From: Deltaproteobacteria bacterium
GTDB taxonomy: Bacteria; Desulfobacterota; GWC2-55-46
Direction: 5' to 3'
Length of the DNA stretch: 64,000 bases
Assembly: GCA_016177845.1 (NCBI GenBank)
Contig: JACOUO010000007.1
Location: forward strand, 1 to 64,000
Within the stretch, counting starts at the first letter, position 1; the number at the start of each line of letters is the position of its first letter. The position numbers were made by a program, and so were the translations under genes. Below, piece by piece: positions 32,961 through 40,933 of the stretch. The notes under the pieces are model-generated. The model was given only the letters and a program-made list of their open reading frames with translations, did not search any database and had not been told where the DNA came from.

Positions 32961-33854
32961 GTGAACAAAGGCTTTACCCTTATCGAGTTAGTGATAGCGA
33001 TGGCTATACTGGGCGTGCTTACTGCCGGGATGTTTTCGCTCTATAACACCCAGCACAAAGTCACCCATATCGAAGAGGATGTCGTCGATGTCCAGCAAAA
33101 CCTCAGGATGGCCATGGACAGTCTGAGTAAAGACCTGAGGATGGCAGGCTTTGCCCTGACCGGAGGGGAGAGCTCCATAGCTTTGGTCAATAACAACGGC
33201 GGGATTGGCGGGTCTGATATTATGACCATCAACACCGCAGCCGCTTCAGGCATCACTGCCCGCATAGATACAGGCCTTTCAACTACAGTAAGCATGGGAA
33301 CGCCACTCACCTTTACGGTCTCTTCAGGGGAAGAGGCAGGCCTTTTCGTCATTGGAAACGCGGTCAGGATAATCAACCCGGGTGACAGGAGCCAGCCCGC
33401 TGATACGGCATTTACAGTAGACGCGGTAGATGCGGCTGCGCAGACAATCACAATGACCCCGCTGGCAAACGCCGGGGCAGTTGATTTTAAAAGGGGTTTT
33501 CTCATAGCCAAAACAGGGGAGGGCGCCCCTGATACCTTTCCTAATCAGGTTCTCTACTGTCTTGGCCCTTCTTCAAGCTGTGCTCCTTCGGTATCATGCT
33601 CCGTGCAGAATTGCCTGATGAGAATAGTTAATGGTTCGCCCTCTGACAGCTCGGTAATAGCCACTAACATACGGGACCTTCAGTTCAGGTATCTGATTGA
33701 CGGAAGCCAGACCGAGGCTGATGCTCCGTCCAACCTCTCGAAGGTAAGGGATGTAAGGGTTTCAATGACAGGCCAGACCGTTGCTACGGCAGAGCTTTCA
33801 GGCACAGCGAAATTGAGAGAGATGACCGCCGTAGCCAAGCTCAGGAACAGATGA
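32961..33854 (+). CDS. pilW: Type IV pilus minor pilin PilW-like
   Basis: It starts at GTG 32961. The 297-residue prepilin has leader MNKG/FTLIELVIAMAILGVL and, after the helix, QQNLRMAMDSLSKDLRMAGF, a PilW hallmark. The large C-terminal domain has four Cys close together (CAPSVSCSVQNC). It follows pilV by 17 bp and precedes pilX by 9 bp. Confidence 0.88.
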   Translation: MNKGFTLIELVIAMAILGVLTAGMFSLYNTQHKVTHIEEDVVDVQQNLRMAMDSLSKDLRMAGFALTGGESSIALVNNNGGIGGSDIMTINTAAASGITARIDTGLSTTVSMGTPLTFTVSSGEEAGLFVIGNAVRIINPGDRSQPADTAFTVDAVDAAAQTITMTPLANAGAVDFKRGFLIAKTGEGAPDTFPNQVLYCLGPSSSCAPSVSCSVQNCLMRIVNGSPSDSSVIATNIRDLQFRYLIDGSQTEADAPSNLSKVRDVRVSMTGQTVATAELSGTAKLREMTAVAKLRNR

Positions 33855-33863
33855 GGTGCTGAG

Positions 33864-34304
33864 ATGAAGATTGTCAATAATGAAAAAGGCATGGCCCTTG
33901 TAATAGCGCTCATTATCATGTTCATCATGAGCCTTCTTGGGACGATGCTCTATACCACATCCTCTTCAGAGACGAAGGCAGCAAGGAATTACCGCACGAA
34001 GCAGGACGCATTCTACGCGGCAGAGCGCGCTATTGAATACGCAAAGACCGATTCCAATATTTATGCCACCATAGGCTCAGGTTCCGTAAATATCCCGCTT
34101 TCAGGCGTGAGCCTTTCAGCGGGATCAAGCAACGCAAGCGGCACAGTAGAATATCTTGCCAACGGAAACCCGCCAAGAGGGTCGGGTTTGGATGCAACAG
34201 AGTTCGAAGCTAACTTCTATGTCATTTCAGCCGCAGGCACGGGGCCGGCAAACTCAATGACGGAGATGGAGACAAATGTCGCGCGCATTGTCCCTAAAAA
34301 ATAA
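33864..34304 (+). CDS. pilX: Type IV pilus minor pilin PilX-like
   Basis: A 146-residue protein with NNEKGMALVIALIIMFIMSL and then KAARNYRTKQDAFYAAERAI, the conserved PilX N-terminus. As usual for PilX the Glu+5 is replaced (here A/L context). It is inserted in the pilus tip complex with PilV/W. The last 29 bp overlap the start of pilY1. Confidence 0.87.
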   Translation: MKIVNNEKGMALVIALIIMFIMSLLGTMLYTTSSSETKAARNYRTKQDAFYAAERAIEYAKTDSNIYATIGSGSVNIPLSGVSLSAGSSNASGTVEYLANGNPPRGSGLDATEFEANFYVISAAGTGPANSMTEMETNVARIVPKK

Positions 34305-37300
34305 GCTTCTTCAGGCTTCGGTATTTTTCGTGTCAGTTCTTGCGGCCTCAGGTGCATGGGCCCTGGACCAGTATCCCGGGGATACTGTCATTTACGGCTT
34401 GTCCACGGGCTCCATACAGCCCAATGTCCTTATAGTCCTTGATAACTCCGGCAGCATGAGCGACACCATAGTCTCAGGAGCCCCGTATAACGCTTCTACA
34501 GTTTATCCTGCTACTGACGGCTGCCTTGGCGCACCCTGCGAGACCAACAGGGTCTATAAATGGCGCTCGGTTGAGGGCAAGTGGTCCAATTTTATAAGTG
34601 ATGTAAATTCCATCACCTGTTCGACGGCTAAAAACTCCCTCCTTTCTACCGGCATTTATCAAGGCAGTCTCAGGACCTCCGGGGCCTGTTCAGGCAACGC
34701 CGGCAGTTTCGCTACAGGCAATTATATAAATTGGCTCGGCGCAGGCGGAGGCTACCGCGCCAAAATGGAAGTCGCAAAGGAGGTTTTGGCGGACCTTCTA
34801 AGCACGACATCAGGCGTCAGGTTCGGCCTCATGATATTTAACCAGTCCAACGGAGGCCACATTGCGGGCGTGGGCGACAGTTACGGCTACAATGGTTATG
34901 ATGCCTATATTAATGATATGGACGCCATCTTCTCCGGAAGCACTACGAACAGGACAGCCCTCATAAACACGGTCAATAATATAGACCCATCAACATGGAC
35001 GCCTTTGGCTGAAACACTCTTTGAGGCAATGAATTATTTTAAGGGCCAGAGCACCAGCTTTAACGGAAGCATAGTCTATAACACGCCCATACAGTACGCA
35101 TGCCAGAAAAATTATGTAATCCTTATTACGGACGGCATGTCCACTGAGGACAGGAGCCCTGTACTCAGGACCATTTGCAATGATGGAGACTGTGACGGGG
35201 ACGGCTTTGAGCCAGCAGGCGACCCGCAGAAGGTCTATAACTCACAAGGCTCTGACTATCTCGACGATGTTGCCAAATACCTTTATGATAACGACCTTTT
35301 GCCTGACGGCCCTGATGACAGGACAATAGGCAAGCAGAACGCGCTTACCTTTACAGTCGGTTTCGGGCTTGCGGGCGTCACTTATGCTGAGAAGCTCCTG
35401 CAGGAGACAGCCTATAACGGCGGCGGCGCGTATTATTCCACATCATCCACAGCAGGTCTAAGCGAATCCCTCAGGCAGATATTGGCAACTATTGTGGAAG
35501 AGAACACATCGTTTGTCGCGCCTGTGCTTCCGGTCAGCCCTGAGAACCGCACCTACACCGGAGATCGCCTTTACATGGGCTTTTTCAAGCCCAGGAACCA
35601 GGCCTTCTGGAGCGGCAACCTAAAGAAGTACGGTCTTGACACTAATGGCAATGTCGTGGACAGGAACGGGAACCCTGCGACCAATGCCGATGGAAGCATC
35701 AGGGATAATGCAGTTTCCTATTGGGGCATGGTAGCTGACGGAGGCGAGGTGGAAAACGGCGGGGTTGGCGCATTGCTCCTTTCAAGGTCGCAGGCAAGGA
35801 ATATTTATACCTATACCGGGGCCAGCCTTGATCTTATTGCCTCGGGGAACGCGTTTTCGACTTCCAACACAGGGCTTACAGCCGCCATGCTCGGGGTAGC
35901 GGATGACATTGAAAAAAACAAGCTTATAAATTATGTCCATGGAAACGATTCCTATGATGACGACCTCAACGGCGTGACATCAGAGAAAAGGAATTGGATA
36001 CTCGGAGACATACTTCATTCCAAGCCTGTTGTCGTAAGCTACGCGTCTTACTCCGTTGCGAATGAGTCGGATTGCACACAGAATAAATCCGTCGTGTTTG
36101 TGGGCAGCAACGGAGGCATGCTTCATGCCTTTAAGGACTGCGACGGAAGCGAGTTGTGGGCCTTTGTTCCGCCTGACCTGCTTGCAAACCTGAAGCAGAT
36201 GCCTGCGGCAACCCATACCTATTTTGTTGATTCATCGGCAGTGCCGTATATATATGACGCTAACAGCGACGGTACAATAGACTATTCAGCCGGAGACAAG
36301 GCCATAACACTGTTCGGAGAGAGGAGGGGAGGCGGATCCTACTATGCCATTGATGTTTCAAATCCATCTTCCCCGAAGTATCTCTGGAGGCTCAGCTCCA
36401 CTGAAAGCCCTTCAGGAGTAAACACCGACTATTCAGAACTGGCTGAAAGCTGGTCAGAGCCTGTCATAGCCAAGGTCTTTGTTGAGTCGGCAGGAGTTGA
36501 TGTGGTGAAGGTAGCGGCCTTTATCGGCGCAGGCTATGACAACGCCGCAGAGGACCAGGAGCCAGCGGCCTCATCCACAAAAGGCAGGGGAGTGTATGCT
36601 GTTGAGGTTGCCACGCTCACATCAGGCGTGCCCGGCTTCTTCACAAGCGGCAGGAAGATATGGGGCTATACCAATAGTGCTAACTCGCAATTGACAAGGT
36701 CTTTCCCTGCGCAGCTTTCCATTCTCGACCTGAACGGGAACGGGTATGCTGACAGGGTATACGCAGGAGATACGAGCGGCAACATCTGGCGTTTTGATAT
36801 CGGGAGCAAGCTTGTATCAAGCTGGAGCGGTCGCAAGCTCTTCAGGTCTAACCCGGGCGCAGACGCGAGCAGCGGGCGAAAGATGTTCTACAAGCCTGCC
36901 GTAACGCTCGAAGTAGGCTACGAGCTTCTTTTCTTTGGCACAGGGGACAGGGAGCATCCGATTTCAACAGGGGTTGTTGACAGGCTTTACGCCGTAAAAG
37001 ATGCCGGGCAGGCTGTTACAAAGGGGGAGGCTGATCTTTCTGATGTCACTTCTTCGGCATCGGTCAATATATCTTCAACATACGGCTGGTATGTAAAGCT
37101 CGATACGAACAATGCCGAAAAGGCGCTTGCGCCTGCGGCGGTCTTTGGCAAGGTGGCTTATTACACCACTTTCACGCCTGCAACATCTGTAGCCATGTGC
37201 AGCGCGGGAAGCGGCACATCGAGGCTCTACTCGCTTAATTATCTGGACGCAGGCGCTGCGTACAATTATAACCTTGCAAACGATACCTTAAGCGGGGCAG

Positions 37301-37476
37301 TAAAGGATACAACCGACAGGTCAACAGCGGTAGGCACAGGCATTGCTTCAGGAATAGTATCGATAGTGAGCCCAAAGGGATTTACCGCCCTTATCGGCTC
37401 CGGCGGTTCGATAGCCAAGCCGGATGTCAAAAAGAGCGGTTCAAGCATACCCACATACTGGCGGGAGGTGCGCTAA
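34276..37476 (+). CDS. pilY1: PilY1-type pilus tip adhesin
   Basis: The 1066-residue exported protein (signal LLQASVFFVSVLAASGAWA) has an N-terminal von Willebrand A-like domain with MIDAS VLIVLDNSGSMSD and VILITDGMSTE. The C-terminal PilY1 beta-propeller region includes GDILHSKPVVVSYA, SNGGMLHAFKDCDGSELWAF and the calcium loop DLNGNGYADRVYAGDTSGNI. Acidic DGDCDGDGFEPAGDP may be another calcium site. PilY1 rides on the pilus tip, where it acts in adhesion and surface sensing and opposes retraction. It overlaps pilX by 29 bp and is followed 1 bp later by a small exported protein. Confidence 0.93.
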   Translation: MSRALSLKNKLLQASVFFVSVLAASGAWALDQYPGDTVIYGLSTGSIQPNVLIVLDNSGSMSDTIVSGAPYNASTVYPATDGCLGAPCETNRVYKWRSVEGKWSNFISDVNSITCSTAKNSLLSTGIYQGSLRTSGACSGNAGSFATGNYINWLGAGGGYRAKMEVAKEVLADLLSTTSGVRFGLMIFNQSNGGHIAGVGDSYGYNGYDAYINDMDAIFSGSTTNRTALINTVNNIDPSTWTPLAETLFEAMNYFKGQSTSFNGSIVYNTPIQYACQKNYVILITDGMSTEDRSPVLRTICNDGDCDGDGFEPAGDPQKVYNSQGSDYLDDVAKYLYDNDLLPDGPDDRTIGKQNALTFTVGFGLAGVTYAEKLLQETAYNGGGAYYSTSSTAGLSESLRQILATIVEENTSFVAPVLPVSPENRTYTGDRLYMGFFKPRNQAFWSGNLKKYGLDTNGNVVDRNGNPATNADGSIRDNAVSYWGMVADGGEVENGGVGALLLSRSQARNIYTYTGASLDLIASGNAFSTSNTGLTAAMLGVADDIEKNKLINYVHGNDSYDDDLNGVTSEKRNWILGDILHSKPVVVSYASYSVANESDCTQNKSVVFVGSNGGMLHAFKDCDGSELWAFVPPDLLANLKQMPAATHTYFVDSSAVPYIYDANSDGTIDYSAGDKAITLFGERRGGGSYYAIDVSNPSSPKYLWRLSSTESPSGVNTDYSELAESWSEPVIAKVFVESAGVDVVKVAAFIGAGYDNAAEDQEPAASSTKGRGVYAVEVATLTSGVPGFFTSGRKIWGYTNSANSQLTRSFPAQLSILDLNGNGYADRVYAGDTSGNIWRFDIGSKLVSSWSGRKLFRSNPGADASSGRKMFYKPAVTLEVGYELLFFGTGDREHPISTGVVDRLYAVKDAGQAVTKGEADLSDVTSSASVNISSTYGWYVKLDTNNAEKALAPAAVFGKVAYYTTFTPATSVAMCSAGSGTSRLYSLNYLDAGAAYNYNLANDTLSGAVKDTTDRSTAVGTGIASGIVSIVSPKGFTALIGSGGSIAKPDVKKSGSSIPTYWREVR

Positions 37477-37477
37477 G

Positions 37478-37837
37478 ATGGTAAGGATATTCGCGATATG
37501 TGCAACTGTACTTTTACTTGCCGGGGCACAGGCTTTTGCGCTTGAGGAGGAGAACAGGACAGGCGAGTACAGGTTTTTGCAGGGCGTGGTCAGCTCTTAC
37601 AGCTCCTATTCTTTTATCCTGAACGAGAGGCAGGTTATCAACATAGTACATGAGGCAAGATTTTTCGATTCACAGGGCAGGGATTCGGGTTTTACAAATC
37701 TCTCCGAGAACAAATGGGTCTATGTCGAGGGCGCGCCTGCGCACGACGGAAGCATTACTGCCGAGAAGATATATTTTCTTCCCGGATATGTCAGCGCCAA
37801 ACACAGGCATAAATACGGGTTTATGAATCTGCCATGA
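37478..37837 (+). CDS. Small exported protein of the pilin operon
   Basis: The start is ATG 37478, directly after the pilY1 stop and preceded by GGGAGG; an upstream in-frame ATG lies within pilY1. The 119-residue protein has a signal peptide (IFAICATVLLLAGAQAFA) and a beta-rich domain (RFLQGVVSSYSSYSFILNER; WVYVEGAPAHDGSITAEKIY) that reads like a small OB/barrel fold. The family is not recognised. Its position suggests a periplasmic helper in PilY1 or pilus maturation. It overlaps the next gene by 4 bp. Confidence 0.78.
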   Translation: MVRIFAICATVLLLAGAQAFALEEENRTGEYRFLQGVVSSYSSYSFILNERQVINIVHEARFFDSQGRDSGFTNLSENKWVYVEGAPAHDGSITAEKIYFLPGYVSAKHRHKYGFMNLP

Positions 37838-38703
37838 TAAAAATACGCGGACTGAACATGATACTTCCGGCGCTCATTTCATGCGCCCTGCTGCAATCAT
37901 GCGGAAAGCCGGAAAATCAAAAAACAGAGCTGGGCCAGGCTCAGGCCCTGACTGTAGAGCTTGTGCCTGAAGCGGCAAGGGCGGGCGCTACTCTAAGGGC
38001 TATTGTTAAAGGCGCAGAGGAAGCGGCCTACCATTGGGAGCATAACGGGGAAGAAGTAGCCGATAATACAGGTGATACGCTCCAGACAAAAAACTTCAGG
38101 AAGGGCGATAAGGTAAAAGTTGCCGTCCTCTCAAACGGGGGGCAGGCCAATGCAGAGTCAGTGCTTGTAAACTCTCCTCCCTCCATCCGTTCCATAAAGA
38201 TAACCCCCGCCGAGCTTCATTCCGGGGTTGAGGTCAAGGCGGCTGTTGAAGGGTTTGACCCTGACGGGGATACTATCACCTACGAATATCATTGGTTCGT
38301 CAACGGCCAGAGAGATTATTTGCAGACAGGCCCTGCGTTTGAATTGAAAAACTTTAGCAGGGAAGATACAGTCACTTTGAAGGTAACGCCCTTTGACGGC
38401 ACCGAGGCAGGCGAGCCCTTGGAGGCTAAGGCGGGAAAGATTGCCAATACCCCTCCGAAGTTCGTCTCTACGCCGCCAGCTGATTTTTCGGGGATATTCG
38501 TGTACATACCTAAAGTTACCGACCCGGACGGAGACAGCACAGCGCTGACGCTGGTAAAAGGCCCTGAAGGCATGCGGCTCAATGACGGCAGGATAGAATG
38601 GAACGCAAAAGGCCAAAAAGGTTCTTTTGAAATTATAATATCGGCTGATGACGGCAACGGGGGCCAGGCTGTGCAGAGCTTTGAGATGAAGGTGGCGCAG
38701 TGA
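37834..38703 (+). CDS. Lipoprotein with tandem Ig/cadherin-like domains
   Basis: The 289-residue protein has a lipoprotein signal ending LISCALLQSC (lipid-modified Cys) and three beta-sandwich-like units: EAAYHWEHNGEEVADNTGDT, EVKAAVEGFDPDGDTITYEY and FVYIPKVTDPDGDSTALTLV. The DPDGDTIT and DPDGDS loops are typical Ca-binding cadherin/PKD-like turns. It is part of the pilin operon by 4-bp overlaps on both sides and probably sits in the outer membrane near the pilus machinery. Function not known. Confidence 0.8.
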   Translation: MIKIRGLNMILPALISCALLQSCGKPENQKTELGQAQALTVELVPEAARAGATLRAIVKGAEEAAYHWEHNGEEVADNTGDTLQTKNFRKGDKVKVAVLSNGGQANAESVLVNSPPSIRSIKITPAELHSGVEVKAAVEGFDPDGDTITYEYHWFVNGQRDYLQTGPAFELKNFSREDTVTLKVTPFDGTEAGEPLEAKAGKIANTPPKFVSTPPADFSGIFVYIPKVTDPDGDSTALTLVKGPEGMRLNDGRIEWNAKGQKGSFEIIISADDGNGGQAVQSFEMKVAQ

Positions 38704-39179
38704 GAAAGTCCATGCGGCAGACAGGCTTTACTCTTGTTGAAACCCTTGTGGTAGTGGCCATAATGTCGACATTGTCATTGATAGCCATTCCGTATTTTTA
38801 CTCATGGAGCAGTTCGCTTGAGTACAAGGAAGCGGCATGGGGGATTTTATCTGACATGAGGCTCGGCAAGCAGATGGCGCTTTCTTCCAATCTGGAGCAC
38901 AGGGTGGAATTTGATATCGACGGCAAGCGGTTCAGGATTGCAAGGGGTAACCTCTCTTCAGGCAGCACTTCATGGACATCCGTGAAGCCTTGGTCAGACA
39001 TCAAGGAGAGCGTAAACTGGGCAAGCGGGGCGTCGTGCGACGGAACCGCTGACCTGAATGCGAGATTTAAGCCGAACGGGTCTTCAGATTCAGTTGTCAT
39101 CTGCATTAAAAATGCGGATAACGCAGTCAAGCACAGGGTGAATTTAAGTTCCTCAAGCGGAAGGGCCTACATCAACTGA
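38700..39179 (+). CDS. GspH/FimT-type prepilin
   Basis: The 159-residue protein has prepilin leader RQTG/FTLVETLVVVAIMSTL (Glu+5 present), then YKEAAWGILSDMRLGKQMAL, the GspH/FimT helix, and a C-terminal beta domain with two Cys. It starts at GTG 38700, overlapping the preceding stop (GTGA), or at ATG 38712. FimT-type minor pilins contribute to the pilus tip and in some species bind DNA. It is the last gene of the operon. Confidence 0.87.
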   Translation: MRKSMRQTGFTLVETLVVVAIMSTLSLIAIPYFYSWSSSLEYKEAAWGILSDMRLGKQMALSSNLEHRVEFDIDGKRFRIARGNLSSGSTSWTSVKPWSDIKESVNWASGASCDGTADLNARFKPNGSSDSVVICIKNADNAVKHRVNLSSSSGRAYIN

Positions 39180-39425
39180 CCTTTTTATTGGAGAGTTGCC
39201 TTAAACACTGTATAAAGCCTGCCATTACCCTCCCAGTCACTTCCTCTTACTTCCCAGAGTTTTTATTTCTCAGCATTAACTCCCAATATTTTCATTGATT
39301 ATGTGCCGATGCCAAAGAATGTCTATCAGGTCATGGAACAATCCTGGGCAAAGGATATAAACTGTAGCGGTCAGGCGCTCTGGAAATAAGCCGCAGTCCG
39401 GTACTGCCGAATTAATCCTAATAAG
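39180..39425. other. Intergenic region after the pilin operon
   Basis: About 245 bp with no usable reading frame before the terminator at 39426. The stretch 39350-39415 is locally GC-richer and contains short complementary segments (GGCGCTCTGG, CCGCAGTCCGG), but I cannot assign a known RNA. Confidence 0.35.
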
Positions 39426-39455
39426 AAAGACCCCCTTACAAATAAGGGGGTCTTT
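39426..39455 (+). terminator. Terminator of the pilin operon
   Basis: A perfect 13-bp stem AAAGACCCCCTTA / TAAGGGGGTCTTT with loop CAAA. The flanking A and T residues allow termination on both strands. It stands ~250 bp after the last pilin gene. Confidence 0.8.
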
Positions 39456-39552
39456 GCGCTTCAATCATATTGTGCTCATGCCAAAATTCGAACTCTTCTC
39501 CGGACAATATTCAAGTTTAGCGAATATGTTATAATATATGAGAGGCTAAAAA

Positions 39553-40470
39553 GTGAAAGATTCCAAAGAACTCATAAGGGCTATTGAAAAGCTCAGAATC
39601 CATGATCATCTTTGCCTGATTTACGAATCGAGGGAAGAGCAGTTCGCGGCTGTCATTCCCTTTATCCGCATAGGGCTGGAAAAGGGTGAAAAGTGCATAT
39701 ATATTGCCGATGACAACACGTCCGCGCAGGTGCTGGGCGAAATGATCAAAGGCGGTATCAACACGGATGCCGTCATCAAGTCCGGTGCATTAAGCATGCT
39801 TACGAAAAAGGAAGCATACCTCAAATATGGGTATTTTAACGCCGATTGGATGGTTCAGTATTTAAAGAAAGCTGCGGAAGGCGCAAAATCCGCCGGGTAT
39901 TCTGCCCTCAGGGTCACGGGTGAGATGACATGGGTCTTAGGCAATGAGCCGGGAAGCGAACAGCTTATTGAATACGAAGCAAAACTTAATTATCACTTCC
40001 CTGAAAATGATGTTCTTGCACTATGTCAGTACAATCGCGCGCGTTTCAGGCCCGAGATCATTTTGGATGTTATTCGCACTCATCCCATAGTGATTTACGG
40101 GGGAATGGTATGCAGAAACTTCTACTATGTCCCGCCTGATGAACTCCTTAAGCCTGAGCAGAAGTCTCAGGAAATAGAAAGATTGCTGCATAATATTGCG
40201 GAACGTGCAAATCTCGAGGGTATAAGAGCTACTGCGGAAAGGGAATTAAGAAAATCCAATCAGGTGCTAAAGGAGGCGCTCGACAAGGTAAAACTACTGA
40301 GTGGTTTGTTGCCGATTTGCGCCGCCTGCAAAAAGATACGAAACGGTAAAGGGTCCTGGGTCAATCTCGAAAAATACATTTCAGAGCATTCTGCCGCTGA
40401 ATTCAGCCATTCTGTATGTCCTGAATGCGCTGCGGAACTGTATCCTGAATACAAGGATGCGCTAAAATAA
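39553..40470 (+). CDS. MEDS-domain sensor protein with C-terminal Cys motif
   Basis: It starts at GTG 39553. Residues ~15-185 form a MEDS domain (DHLCLIYESREEQFAAVIPF; LRVTGEMTWVLGNEPGSEQL; LCQYNRARFRPEIILDVIRT), the DcmR-type sensory fold that may bind small hydrophobic ligands. A coiled coil (ERANLEGIRATAERELRKSN) leads to a ~55-residue terminal module, LLPICAACKKIRNGKGSWVN ... VCPECAAEL, with two C-x2-C pairs, found at the ends of many PAS and receiver proteins. There is no catalytic domain, so it probably passes a signal by contact with a kinase, for example the divergent kinase operon next door. Confidence 0.87.
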   Translation: MKDSKELIRAIEKLRIHDHLCLIYESREEQFAAVIPFIRIGLEKGEKCIYIADDNTSAQVLGEMIKGGINTDAVIKSGALSMLTKKEAYLKYGYFNADWMVQYLKKAAEGAKSAGYSALRVTGEMTWVLGNEPGSEQLIEYEAKLNYHFPENDVLALCQYNRARFRPEIILDVIRTHPIVIYGGMVCRNFYYVPPDELLKPEQKSQEIERLLHNIAERANLEGIRATAERELRKSNQVLKEALDKVKLLSGLLPICAACKKIRNGKGSWVNLEKYISEHSAAEFSHSVCPECAAELYPEYKDALK

Positions 40471-40507
40471 TTAAAAGCGTTTGTGTCAGTCGTTTTAACG
40501 GCATTGT

Positions 40508-40933
40508 TCAAGGCCTTATATTTATTGAGAGCCAATATTTACAGGCTGTCTGAAGAGAGATGCTGTATTCCTCAAAATCTATCGATTTTTTAATATAGCT
40601 GTTTGCGCCAAGGTCGTAGGCCTTGATTATGTCGCTCTTAAGATTGGAGACCGTAAGGATTACAACCGGGATATATTTCGTGTGCCGGTCTGAGCGTATT
40701 TTTTGAAGCACCTCAAACCCGTTCAATCCGGGCAGTCTGAGGTCAAGCAATATCAGGTCAGGCAGCTTCTCGCTTTCTTTGCCTGTATATCTTCCTGTCC
40801 TGAACAGATAATCAAGCGCCTCCTGCCCATCGGTGGCAACGATCACATCTCCAGTTCTGCATTCCTTAAGCGCAAGCTTTGAAAGCTCAACCGCATCCGG
40901 GCTGTCCTCAACGAGCAGAATTGATTCATCCAT
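40508..40933 (-). CDS. Rcp1-type single-domain response regulator
   Basis: A 141-residue receiver: VEDSPDAVELS pocket, phospho-acceptor Asp in ILLDLRLPGLNGF, Thr in VVILTVSN and Lys in YIKKSIDF. It starts directly after the stop of the large kinase gene, and is very similar to the receiver at 1953-2381, down to SPDAVELS and ALDYL. It is surely the partner of that kinase. Confidence 0.92.
   Translation of the reverse strand: MDESILLVEDSPDAVELSKLALKECRTGDVIVATDGQEALDYLFRTGRYTGKESEKLPDLILLDLRLPGLNGFEVLQKIRSDRHTKYIPVVILTVSNLKSDIIKAYDLGANSYIKKSIDFEEYSISLQTACKYWLSINIRP

Noticed and set aside
39350-39415. GC-richer stretch before the pilin terminator as a riboswitch or tRNA relic
   Set aside because: I could not fit a cloverleaf or a known aptamer; left as unassigned intergenic DNA.
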